A stretch of 6,520 nt of DNA, from the NCBI GenBank assembly GCA_016302095.1, contig JAEDOE010000068.1:1-6520 (forward strand), in the 5' to 3' direction. This document shows positions 1 through 5,926 of this stretch, piece by piece. Each line of letters opens with the position of its first letter. Position 1 is the stretch's first letter. Below the pieces are notes generated by a model. It ran no database searches. It was not told where the DNA came from and worked only from the letters and a program-made list of their open reading frames with translations. The stretch is from Anaerovibrio sp. GTDB taxonomy: Bacteria > Bacillota > Negativicutes > Selenomonadales > Selenomonadaceae. A program made the position numbers and the translations under genes.

Positions 1-53
1 CTGTATAAACTGATGCCTTTTCCCGGCATGTACATCCTGCAGCAAATTTCCGC

Positions 54-90
54 CTGCTGGAAAAATGATGTACTAATGTTTTTCCAGCAG
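54..90. repeat. Perfect 12-bp inverted repeat, candidate activator site
   Basis: CTGCTGGAAAAA (54-65) is the exact reverse complement of TTTTTCCAGCAG (79-90), with a 13-nt spacer. The GC part lies outside and the A/T part inside, with no T-run after either arm, so it does not have the layout of an intrinsic terminator. It ends 16 bp before the proposed -35 box, which is where an activator would bind. I infer that it is the operator of the PRD-type regulator encoded in the same operon. The right arm can also pair with TGGAAAAA at 92-99 if the region is transcribed. The repeat is certain; its function is inferred. Confidence 0.6.
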
Positions 91-106
91 ATGGAAAAAG
101 AATGTA

Positions 107-135
107 TTAAAAATATCATAAAATTCCCCTACAAT
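107..135 (+). promoter_or_regulatory. Candidate sigma-A promoter of the sorbitol operon
   Basis: TTAAAA at 107-112 (4 of 6 matches to TTGACA) and TACAAT at 130-135 (5 of 6 matches to TATAAT) are separated by 17 bp in an AT-rich stretch. Transcription would start near 142, leaving a leader of about 110 nt before srlD. A weak -35 box is usual for a promoter that needs an activator, which fits the regulator encoded downstream. TATAAA at 4-9 could be a -10 box of another promoter, but its -35 box would lie outside the window. Confidence 0.45.
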
Positions 136-144
136 AAGTACAAC

Positions 145-162
145 AGATACGGAATGGTATCT
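145..162. promoter_or_regulatory. Small palindrome at the expected transcription start
   Basis: AGATAC (145-150) and GTATCT (157-162) are exact reverse complements with a 6-nt spacer. The site lies just downstream of the proposed start point, where a repressor could block transcription. It does not match the CcpA cre consensus well. A 6-bp match could also be chance in AT-rich DNA. Confidence 0.25.
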
Positions 163-172
163 AAGGAAAAGC

Positions 173-220
173 AAGTATCAAAAGTACAGAAAGTACAATG
201 AGCACAGAAGCAAGTGCAGA
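173..220 (+). repeat. Degenerate 9-bp direct repeats in the srlD leader
   Basis: Consecutive 9-mers AAGTATCAA (173), AAGTACAGA (182), AAGTACAAT (191) and the more diverged GAGCACAGA (200) run head to tail. AAGTGCAGA follows at 212 after a 3-nt gap, and another AAGTACAA lies at 136-143. The array sits between the proposed promoter and the srlD ribosome binding site. It may be a leader control site or simple replication slippage; nothing here decides between them. Confidence 0.45.
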
Positions 221-233
221 ATCACAGGGCAAA

Positions 234-243
234 AGGAAAGGGG
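234..243 (+). promoter_or_regulatory. Ribosome binding site of srlD
   Basis: AGGAAAGGGG lies 8 nt before the ATG at 252. The upstream in-frame ATG at 198 has only a weak AGAAAG before it and would add an 18-residue hydrophilic extension ahead of the Rossmann fold, which is not expected in this family. This site therefore decides the start. Confidence 0.65.
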
Positions 244-251
244 AATTTGTG

Positions 252-1052
252 ATGAATGAGAACTGGCTGGGACTTACAGACAAGGTCGTAATCGTAACGG
301 GGGGTGCCTCCGGCATTGGCAGGCATGTGGTAACCACGCTGGTAGCTGCCGGGGCAAAGGCAGTCATTGTAGACATGAATGTAACCACAGGTGAGATGCT
401 GGATGGCGCTTATTGCGTGCAGTGCAACGTAACTGACAGCGCCAGCGTCAGGGCAATGGCTGATACCGTGGTGCAGAAGTACGGACGTATTGACGCATTG
501 GTGAACAATGCTGGCATCAACATGCCGAGGCTTCTGGTGGATGTGCAGGGAGACAGGCCGGAATACGAGCTGAACGATGACAGCTTCAACAAGATGTTTT
601 CGGTCAACGTAAAGGGGGTATTCCTCTGTGCCCAGGCATGTGCCAGGCAGATGCTGAAGCAGGGCAAGGGCGTGATTGTCAATATGTCCTCCGAGTCCGG
701 CAAGGAAGGCTCCCAGGGGCAGTCGGCATACTCTGCCACCAAGGGTGCGGTAGACAGCTTCACCCGTTCCTGGGCCAAGGAGCTGGGCAAGTACAATGTG
801 CGGGTGCTGGCATGTGCCCCAGGCATCATGGAAGCCACCGGCCTCAGGACGGATGCCTACAACGAGGCACTTGCCTATACCCGTGGCTGCAAGCCGGAGG
901 ATTTGTCCACGGATTATTCCAAGGTAATCCCCCTGGGCAGGGATGGCAAGCTGGACGAGGTAGGCGACCTGGTGGCTTATCTGGTATCTGACAGGGCAAG
1001 CTACATCGCCGGTACGACCATCAATATTTCAGGCGGCAAGTCCCGAGGCTGA
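252..1052 (+). CDS. srlD: Sorbitol-6-phosphate 2-dehydrogenase
   Basis: A cytosolic short-chain dehydrogenase/reductase of 266 aa, close to the roughly 260-residue size of the family. It oxidises D-sorbitol-6-phosphate to D-fructose-6-phosphate with NAD+, joining sorbitol uptake to glycolysis. Visible motifs are the nucleotide-binding TGGASGIG (residues 16-23), an acidic residue D41 after the second strand that favours NAD over NADP, NNAG (85-88), N119, S147 and the catalytic YSATK (Y160, K164). S147 is 13 residues before Y160, as expected. The start at 252 is preferred to ATG 198 because of AGGAAAGGGG just upstream. It is the first gene of the operon, followed after 36 nt by the regulator. 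The family is certain; sorbitol-6-phosphate as substrate rests on the srl neighbours and the overall resemblance to Gram-positive SrlD. Confidence 0.94.
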   Translation: MNENWLGLTDKVVIVTGGASGIGRHVVTTLVAAGAKAVIVDMNVTTGEMLDGAYCVQCNVTDSASVRAMADTVVQKYGRIDALVNNAGINMPRLLVDVQGDRPEYELNDDSFNKMFSVNVKGVFLCAQACARQMLKQGKGVIVNMSSESGKEGSQGQSAYSATKGAVDSFTRSWAKELGKYNVRVLACAPGIMEATGLRTDAYNEALAYTRGCKPEDLSTDYSKVIPLGRDGKLDEVGDLVAYLVSDRASYIAGTTINISGGKSRG

Positions 1053-1070
1053 TAGCCGGGATTGACAGAT

Positions 1071-1080
1071 AAAGAAAGGG
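1071..1080 (+). promoter_or_regulatory. Ribosome binding site favouring the TTG start at 1089
   Basis: AAAGAAAGGG ends 8 nt before the TTG at 1089. The other in-frame options are TTG 1062 (only a distant GAGG upstream), GTG 1080 (inside this motif), TTG 1098 and ATG 1116 (no good site). TTG 1089 is therefore the best-supported start. Confidence 0.45.
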
Positions 1081-1088
1081 TGCTGAAG

Positions 1089-3002
1089 TTGAAAAACTTG
1101 TTTAATGATAATCGCATGTCCAGAATACTGCAATATTTTAGAAAGACTCCGGTTATCACGGTAGGCACCCTGGCTGACAAGCTGGAAGTCAGCGAGCGGA
1201 CCATCCGCAATGACATCAGGCAGCTAAACCAGGAGCTGGGCTCCTGCGGGCTAATTGATGGCGAAAAGGGGAAATACAGCCTGCATATCTATTCTGCCGA
1301 GGGATTTCGGGCAATATATGCCAAATTAGTCGAAACAGACACATTTCTCAATTCTACAAGAAATCGCATGGATTACGCATTCGGCAAGCTGATTCGCTCC
1401 GAGGAGCCTATTCTGACGGACGAGCTGGCTTATGAAATGAATGTGGGCCGTACTACCCTGATTGGTGATTTGAAGAAGCTGAGGGAGGAGCTGGCGCCCT
1501 ACAGCCTGACGATTATTGGCAAGGCCAGCAAGGGGCTTTTGTTGCATGGCAGCGAGCCGGATATCAGGAAATACATCCTGGACAACAATTATCATCAGCT
1601 GTATCGGGAATACCCGCTGGACAGGGAGCTGATGGAGGCGATTACGGAAACCTTCAATGCCTATGCCCTGGAAAAGAGCGTGCAGGAAAGGTTTGAGGAG
1701 TTTGTCACCCTGATGCTGGACAGGTTCCTGACGGGGCATTATATCGGCAGGCTGGAGCCGGGGTATTACAAGCTGGGCTCCAGGGATGAGTTTGAGATTG
1801 TTGATACCCTGATTAACAGGATTGGGCAGATTTTGCAGGTGGAGTTTCCCATTGAGGAAAAGCTGTTTTCCTTCCTGCCTATCCTTGGCATGCGCACCCC
1901 GGCGGATATAAGCAGCATCAACCATATCAAGCTGGATGAGGGCATTCGGGCGGTGCTGGAAAAGATTGTTTTAAAAATCCGCCAGGAGATGAATATCAAT
2001 CTTGCCAACAATGAATTTACCCAGGAGTTTCTGTATCATATCATGTTCATGCTGAACAGGCTGCGGTATGGCATCAGGCTGGTCAATCCCATGCTGGAGG
2101 ATTTGAAGTCAAAATATCCGCTGGCATATCAGATGGCAGGCATTGCCGCCTCGATTATTGAGGCTGAGTATGGGGTGACGGTGACTGATGATGAGCGTGG
2201 CTATCTGGCAGCCTATTTCGGGGTGTTCCTGACGGAAAGCGATTTGGCTGGCAGCAGGAAATTCAGGCTTGCCCTGGTCTGTGGCACAGGCAGGGTGACA
2301 TCCCGGCTGGTGGCAGTGCAGCTGAAAAAGATTTTGGACAGCTCTGCGGAAATGGAGATGTTTTCCGCGGAACGGGTAACGGCTGAGCAGCTCAATCAGT
2401 ATGATGTGGTGATTACCACTGTCAGGCTGGCTTGCCAGTGCCAGCGTCCTGTGATTCAGATTAATGAGATTTTTGATGAGCAGGAGCTGCGCTACAAGCT
2501 GGAAAAGGCACGGTACTGGGATATGATAGAGCTGCCGGTGCTGGATAACAATCAGCTGGTTATGACGGGGCTTTTGAGCAAAAACAGGGCGTTTATCCTC
2601 AATGGATACGAGGAGTACGGGGAAGCCGTTGCCTATATGGTAAGGAGCCTGACAGAACGGGGGTATCTGGACGAGGGCTTTCTGGCAAGGCTGGAGGCGA
2701 GGGAGCAGCAGGGCACGATGGTGTTCGGCCACTCTGTAGCTATTCCCCACACGGTGCAGTATGCCGGTGAGCGGGTGGTCTTTGCCATGGGGGTGGCAAG
2801 GCAGCCCCTGAGGTATCAGGAGCAGGAGGTACGGGTGATTTTCCTGCTGGGGGTGCCGGAGAATATTGACGAGGATGACAGCGTGCTGATTCGCGTTTAT
2901 GACGAGATTATCAGCATTGCCAAGGATGAAGCGGTGCTGGACAGGCTGTCAGAGGCTGGCAGCTTCCAGGAGCTTTTGAGTGCCCTGTACAGGCGAAAAT
3001 GA
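1089..3002 (+). CDS. PRD-containing PTS-regulated transcriptional activator of the sorbitol operon (MtlR/GutR type)
   Basis: A protein of 637 aa from TTG 1089 (646 aa from TTG 1062). Domains in order: an HTH_11-type helix-turn-helix (about 10-60, with SERTIRNDIRQL), a second Mga-like HTH (about 108-151), PRD1 (about 176-276), PRD2 (about 281-383), an EIIB-like domain (about 391-481, with Cys398 in VCGTGRVTSR) and an EIIA(Fru/Mtl)-like domain (about 491-637, with His554 in AIPHT). There is no RNA-binding CAT domain, so it should act as a DNA-binding activator, although such proteins are often labelled BglG antiterminators. Of the four usual PRD histidines only PRD2 His317 (FLYHIMFMLNR) remains; the others appear as F205, P264 and Y376. 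The kept residues correspond to the sites that control B. subtilis MtlR: phosphorylation by HPr in PRD2 activates, and phosphorylation of the EIIB-like Cys inhibits. It probably controls this operon through the upstream palindrome. Confidence 0.9.
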   Translation: MKNLFNDNRMSRILQYFRKTPVITVGTLADKLEVSERTIRNDIRQLNQELGSCGLIDGEKGKYSLHIYSAEGFRAIYAKLVETDTFLNSTRNRMDYAFGKLIRSEEPILTDELAYEMNVGRTTLIGDLKKLREELAPYSLTIIGKASKGLLLHGSEPDIRKYILDNNYHQLYREYPLDRELMEAITETFNAYALEKSVQERFEEFVTLMLDRFLTGHYIGRLEPGYYKLGSRDEFEIVDTLINRIGQILQVEFPIEEKLFSFLPILGMRTPADISSINHIKLDEGIRAVLEKIVLKIRQEMNINLANNEFTQEFLYHIMFMLNRLRYGIRLVNPMLEDLKSKYPLAYQMAGIAASIIEAEYGVTVTDDERGYLAAYFGVFLTESDLAGSRKFRLALVCGTGRVTSRLVAVQLKKILDSSAEMEMFSAERVTAEQLNQYDVVITTVRLACQCQRPVIQINEIFDEQELRYKLEKARYWDMIELPVLDNNQLVMTGLLSKNRAFILNGYEEYGEAVAYMVRSLTERGYLDEGFLARLEAREQQGTMVFGHSVAIPHTVQYAGERVVFAMGVARQPLRYQEQEVRVIFLLGVPENIDEDDSVLIRVYDEIISIAKDEAVLDRLSEAGSFQELLSALYRRK

Positions 3003-3070
3003 TTAGCGGCAATAGCTGTAATTGATGATGGATAATTTATGATGATAGGCAGATAGGAGAGGAGCTGGCA

Positions 3071-3526
3071 ATGATGCTGGAGCTGGGACTGGCGATTTTG
3101 GGGGCTTTTATATTGCAGGCGGTGCTTAGCATGCTGCAAATGAAGCATTTTTCCAAGGAATTTATGAAGCTGAGGCGGCAGGGCAGGGTAGCCTGCGGCA
3201 GGCAGGCAGGAGGCTTCCGGGCAGGAGCCATTGTCATGTTCCTGCTGGATGATGAGGGCATCATCAGGGAGGCCCGCAAGATGGAAGGGGTTACCTTCCT
3301 GGCCCGGGTAAAGCCTATGTCGGGCTTTGAAGGCAGGTATATAGGTGACCTGACTGGTGACGAGGTGGAGACGAAGAACAAGAATCTCCGCAAGGCTGTG
3401 CTGGATGCGGCACTGACTTATCGGAAATTCGTTTCCGGCGAGCCTATTACGCCGCCGCCATCTCCTTTCCAGCTGGCTGCCATCAATGTACGCAATGCGC
3501 TGCAGCGCAGGAAGGTATGGGGCTGA
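3071..3526 (+). CDS. gutM: GutM/SrlM family operon accessory protein
   Basis: A 151-aa protein with AGGAGAGGAG ending 6 nt before the ATG at 3071 (ATG 3074 is the next codon). Residues 4-22 form one hydrophobic membrane-anchor segment. A basic, conserved-looking core follows: F..LRRQGRVACGR (about 31-44), then IVMFLLDDEG (54-63), GVTFLARVK (73-81) and IGDLTGDE (91-98). This matches the plan of E. coli GutM, which as I recall is about 119 aa; the extra length here is a proline-containing C-terminal tail (PITPPPSP, 125-132). E. coli GutM was described as an activator of the srl operon, but I see no DNA-binding domain, and the membrane segment suggests action at the membrane, perhaps with the EII complex or the regulator. 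It lies 68 nt after the regulator and 85 nt before srlA, as in other sorbitol operons. Confidence 0.87.
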   Translation: MMLELGLAILGAFILQAVLSMLQMKHFSKEFMKLRRQGRVACGRQAGGFRAGAIVMFLLDDEGIIREARKMEGVTFLARVKPMSGFEGRYIGDLTGDEVETKNKNLRKAVLDAALTYRKFVSGEPITPPPSPFQLAAINVRNALQRRKVWG

Positions 3527-3611
3527 CGGCTTCCTTGCTTTCCGGTTTTGCCGGTACTGTCAGTATGAAGTGCCGGTATGTGATTTGAAGAAGTGAGAGA
3601 GGAAGATAGAT

Positions 3612-4166
3612 ATGGATATTCTCGTTAGTTTTGCATCGGGATTTATGAATTTGTTCAAGCTGGGCGGCGAGCAGTTTGTCAGTTGGATTACAGGGATTAT
3701 TCCCACCATCGTAATGCTACTGGTGCTGATGAACGCGATTATGTCGATTGTAGGACCTGAGCGCATGGAGAAAATCGCCAGGTTCTGCACAGGCAATCCC
3801 GTGCTGAGATATGCGGTGCTGCCTTTTATCAGTGCATTTATGCTGGGCAATCCGATGGCGCTGTCCATCGGCAAGTTCATGCCTGAGTTTTACAAGCCGT
3901 GCTATTATGCTTCGGCAACCTATCACTGCCACACCAACAGCGGTATTTTCCCTCATATCAACGTGGCAGAGCTGTTCATCTATCTGGGTATTGCCAATGG
4001 TGTGGCGCAGCTGGGGCTGGACATGGCTCCGCTGGCTGTCCGCTACCTTCTGGTAGGCCTGGTGGCAAACTTTATTTCCGGCTATGCCACCGAGTTTACT
4101 ACCCGCATGGTGGAAAGGCAGCAGGGCATCAGGCTGAGCCGTGAGTTCAAGACAGCGCATAATTAA
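3612..4166 (+). CDS. srlA: PTS glucitol/sorbitol-specific EIIC component
   Basis: An integral membrane protein of 184 aa (E. coli SrlA is about 187) that forms part of the sorbitol channel. In this family the membrane domain is split between SrlA and the C-terminal part of SrlE. Hydrophobic segments lie at about 24-47, 67-90, 114-136 and 140-163. The family signature is clear: [20 protein letters not shown] (77-96), then a Cys/His-bearing segment [14 protein letters not shown] (104-117) and an [11 protein letters not shown] segment. GAGAGGAAG lies about 7 nt before the ATG. The stop codon TAA (4164-4166) overlaps the srlE ribosome binding site, which suggests coupled translation. Confidence 0.96.
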   Translation: MDILVSFASGFMNLFKLGGEQFVSWITGIIPTIVMLLVLMNAIMSIVGPERMEKIARFCTGNPVLRYAVLPFISAFMLGNPMALSIGKFMPEFYKPCYYASATYHCHTNSGIFPHINVAELFIYLGIANGVAQLGLDMAPLAVRYLLVGLVANFISGYATEFTTRMVERQQGIRLSREFKTAHN

Positions 4167-4171
4167 GGAGG
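4164..4171 (+). promoter_or_regulatory. srlE ribosome binding site overlapping the srlA stop
   Basis: TAAGGAGG contains the srlA stop TAA and lies 8 nt before ATG 4180. This fixes the srlE start at 4180 rather than the upstream in-frame GTG at 4141, which would overlap srlA and add 13 residues not typical of the family. Confidence 0.75.
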
Positions 4172-4179
4172 CAGGCAAA

Positions 4180-5208
4180 ATGGCAGATTTTAAGTCTATT
4201 CGTGTAGAGCATGGTGCCGGCGGCTTTGGCGGCCCATTGGTAATAACCCCCACTGAGAAGAAGAACAAGGTGATGTACATCACCGGCGGCGGTGCAGAGC
4301 CTGAGTGCCTGCAGCGCATCGTGGCGCTGACAGGGCTGACGCCTGTCAACGGCTTCAAGACCAACTGCCCGGAGGATGAGCTGGCACTGGTGATTATTGA
4401 CTGCGGCGGCACGCTGCGTTGCGGCATTTATCCCAAGAAGCGCATCCCTACTATCAACACCAATCCTGTGGGCAAGGCAGGCCCTATGGCAAAATATATC
4501 ACCGAGGATATTTATGTATCAGGTGTTACTTCCAAGCAGGTGCACCCGGCAGAGGGGGAGGCGGCTGCTGTAGCAGCTTCGGCGGAACCTCAGGCAGCTG
4601 ACCTGCCAAAGCCGGAGACTGGTAAATTTACTGCAACCAAAAAGGTTTCCCAGACGCTGGCAGAGCAGGAAAATAAGAGCATTGTCACCATTGTGGGCCT
4701 GGCTGCAGGCAAGGTGGTCAGCACCTTCTATCAGGCGGCTCGTGATGCCATCCAGACCTGCATTACCACGCTGCTGCCTTTCATGGCATTTGTTTCCATG
4801 CTGATTGGCATTATCAATGGTTCCGGCTTTGGCGATGCCTTTGCTTCTGTCCTGACGCCGCTGGCAGGCAATATTTTCGGCCTGGTCATCCTGGGCATTA
4901 TCTGCTCTATTCCGGGACTGTCCGCCCTGCTTGGCCCTGGTGCGGTAATCGCCCAGATAGTCGGCACCCTGGTGGGGGCAGAAATAGGCAAGGGCAATAT
5001 CGATCCTCAGATGGCACTGCCAGCCCTGTTTGCTATCAATACCCAGGGTGCCTGCGACTTTATCCCTGTAGGCCTGGGCCTGGCTGAGGCAGAGACGGAA
5101 ACAATTGAGGTAGGCGTTGTGTCGGTTATGTATTCACGCTTTGCCACCGGCTGGCTGCGGGTAATTATCGCTTACTTTGCCAGCTTCGGGCTGTATGCAG
5201 CTGCATGA
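4180..5208 (+). CDS. srlE: PTS glucitol/sorbitol-specific EIIBC component
   Basis: A 342-aa protein (E. coli SrlE is about 319). It takes phosphate from SrlB on an N-terminal EIIB cysteine and passes it to sorbitol crossing the SrlA/SrlE membrane domain. The EIIB domain (1-121) opens with a GAGGFGGP motif (12-19) and carries the signature [18 protein letters not shown] (74-91) with Cys75 and Cys81, one of which is the phosphorylation site. An Ala/Pro/Glu-rich linker (about 122-150) leads to the membrane part, with hydrophobic segments at about 190-214, 231-263 and 325-342. The signatures LGPGAVIAQ (251-259) and [18 protein letters not shown] (282-299) are typical. The linker probably accounts for the extra length. 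A 123-nt gap separates it from srlB. Confidence 0.96.
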   Translation: MADFKSIRVEHGAGGFGGPLVITPTEKKNKVMYITGGGAEPECLQRIVALTGLTPVNGFKTNCPEDELALVIIDCGGTLRCGIYPKKRIPTINTNPVGKAGPMAKYITEDIYVSGVTSKQVHPAEGEAAAVAASAEPQAADLPKPETGKFTATKKVSQTLAEQENKSIVTIVGLAAGKVVSTFYQAARDAIQTCITTLLPFMAFVSMLIGIINGSGFGDAFASVLTPLAGNIFGLVILGIICSIPGLSALLGPGAVIAQIVGTLVGAEIGKGNIDPQMALPALFAINTQGACDFIPVGLGLAEAETETIEVGVVSVMYSRFATGWLRVIIAYFASFGLYAAA

Positions 5209-5331
5209 TATGCTGATGATGGACGGTTGGTGTTGCAGGTAACTGATTGTGGTTGATGACAGATGATTGTAACCTGTCTTTGGGGCAGATGGCATAGCCC
5301 TTGTTGTGTAAAGTTTTTAGGAGGAATTGCG
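5209..5331 (+). other. srlE-srlB intergenic region with imperfect hairpin
   Basis: This is the longest gap inside the operon. CAGGTAAC (5236-5243) can pair with GTAACCTG (5269-5276), with one A-A mismatch and a 25-nt loop, and TGATTGT is repeated at 5244-5250 and 5264-5270. No T-run follows the stem, so it is not an intrinsic terminator. It might protect the 3' end of a processed transcript or be of no function. AGGAGG at 5319-5324 serves srlB. Confidence 0.3.
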
Positions 5332-5700
5332 ATGAGCGTTATTTATGAAAATCAGGTCAAGGCATTGGGCGAATGTGTTGAAGAATTCAAGGACGAGGGC
5401 ATTTTCATCATGTTTGGTGATAATGCGCCGGATGAATTAAAGGATTACTGCTATTCTGTCAGTGTGCAGCCTATTAATGGCACAATCGCACCAGGGCAGG
5501 TGCTTTCCGTGGATGACCAGTGCTATACCATCACTGCTGTGGGGGAGGAAGCCCCTGTTACCCTGGCAGGGCTGGGGCATTGCACCGTTAATTTCAGCGG
5601 TGCTACCGAGGTGGAGCTGCCCGGCACTATCTATGTGGAGCATAAGCCTATGCCGGTCATCAGGATTGGTTCCGTTATCCGCATCACTGACGGGTTGTGA
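5332..5700 (+). CDS. srlB: PTS glucitol/sorbitol-specific EIIA component
   Basis: A soluble protein of 122 aa (E. coli SrlB is about 123) that carries phosphate from HPr to the EIIB cysteine of SrlE. The start at 5332 has AGGAGG 7 nt upstream; the in-frame ATG at 5263 would add 23 residues and has no such site. Family features are IFIMFGDNAPDELKDYC (24-40), YTITAVGE (65-72), LAGLGHCTVNF (78-88) and ELPGTIYVE (95-103). In an alignment from memory, the position of the annotated E. coli active-site His43 (after DYC) is Val43 here, and His45 is also Val. The only histidines left are His83, in the conserved LGH motif, and His104. It is the last gene of the operon. Family assignment is firm; the phosphorylation site is open. 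Confidence 0.93.
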   Translation: MSVIYENQVKALGECVEEFKDEGIFIMFGDNAPDELKDYCYSVSVQPINGTIAPGQVLSVDDQCYTITAVGEEAPVTLAGLGHCTVNFSGATEVELPGTIYVEHKPMPVIRIGSVIRITDGL

Positions 5701-5719
5701 TATGCAATATGATAACTGG

Positions 5720-5737
5720 TATCTGCTTACTCAGATA
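5720..5737 (+). other. Weak AT-rich hairpin after srlB
   Basis: TATCTG (5720-5725) pairs with CAGATA (5732-5737) around a 6-nt loop, extendable by two G-T pairs, 19 nt after the srlB stop. A broken T-rich stretch follows (TTTGTTATAGATTTT). It is too AT-rich to be a confident terminator but may stabilise the mRNA end. Confidence 0.25.
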
Positions 5738-5832
5738 TTTGTTATAGATTTTACTCCCAATATTTTATACTCCTTTTAATTCCTATCGGCGTTTCATGCT
5801 CCCCTCCTAATTGACATGAAGCGCAGCACCTG

Positions 5833-5868
5833 AACGCTGCTTGTGCCATTATGTGCAGGCGGCGTTTT
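5833..5868 (+). terminator. Likely intrinsic terminator of the sorbitol operon
   Basis: Positions 5833-5846 can pair with 5853-5866 over 14 consecutive base pairs (four G-U) around a 6-nt loop CATTAT. The strong base is AACGCTGC with GCGGCGTT. The stem is followed by two more Ts, giving TTTT at 5865-5868 and then GG. The short T-tract makes it imperfect, but it stands between the last srl gene and the next gene, where a terminator is expected. The opposite strand has no T-run, so it should act on the + strand only. Confidence 0.55.
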
Positions 5869-5926
5869 GGTGTATGTGGGATAAACTGTGGCAAAATATA
5901 TATTGGTTTAAGAAAGCGAGGATGTT

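Noticed and set aside
54..90. Intrinsic terminator of an upstream gene
   Set aside because: The stem is strong, but no T-run follows it on either strand; the A and T stretches are inside the stem next to the loop.
13..201. 62-aa open frame upstream of srlD whose stop overlaps the ATG at 198
   Set aside because: No ribosome binding site before its ATG, it crosses the inverted repeat and the likely promoter, and the real srlD start is at 252. Its repetitive C-terminus only reflects the 9-bp DNA repeats.
198..251. N-terminal extension of SrlD from ATG 198
   Set aside because: Weak ribosome binding site and a hydrophilic 18-residue extension not expected before the Rossmann fold; ATG 252 has a good site.
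1326..2750. Long minus-strand open frames inside the regulator gene (1326-1925, 2109-2750)
   Set aside because: They lie antisense to a protein with clear family domains and encode no recognisable domain; they follow from the codon bias of the real gene.
3717..4427. 236-aa minus-strand open frame across srlA and srlE
   Set aside because: Antisense to two unmistakable PTS genes, with no recognisable motifs or matching ribosome binding site.
5797..5808. Minus-strand gene start: strong AGGAGGGG followed by ATG near 5796
   Set aside because: The frame stops after four codons (MKRR) and no longer frame continues, so there is no gene to support.
5811..5816. TTGACA as -35 box of a promoter for the HAD gene
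   Set aside because: No -10-like hexamer lies about 17 bp downstream, and the terminator-like hairpin falls there instead.
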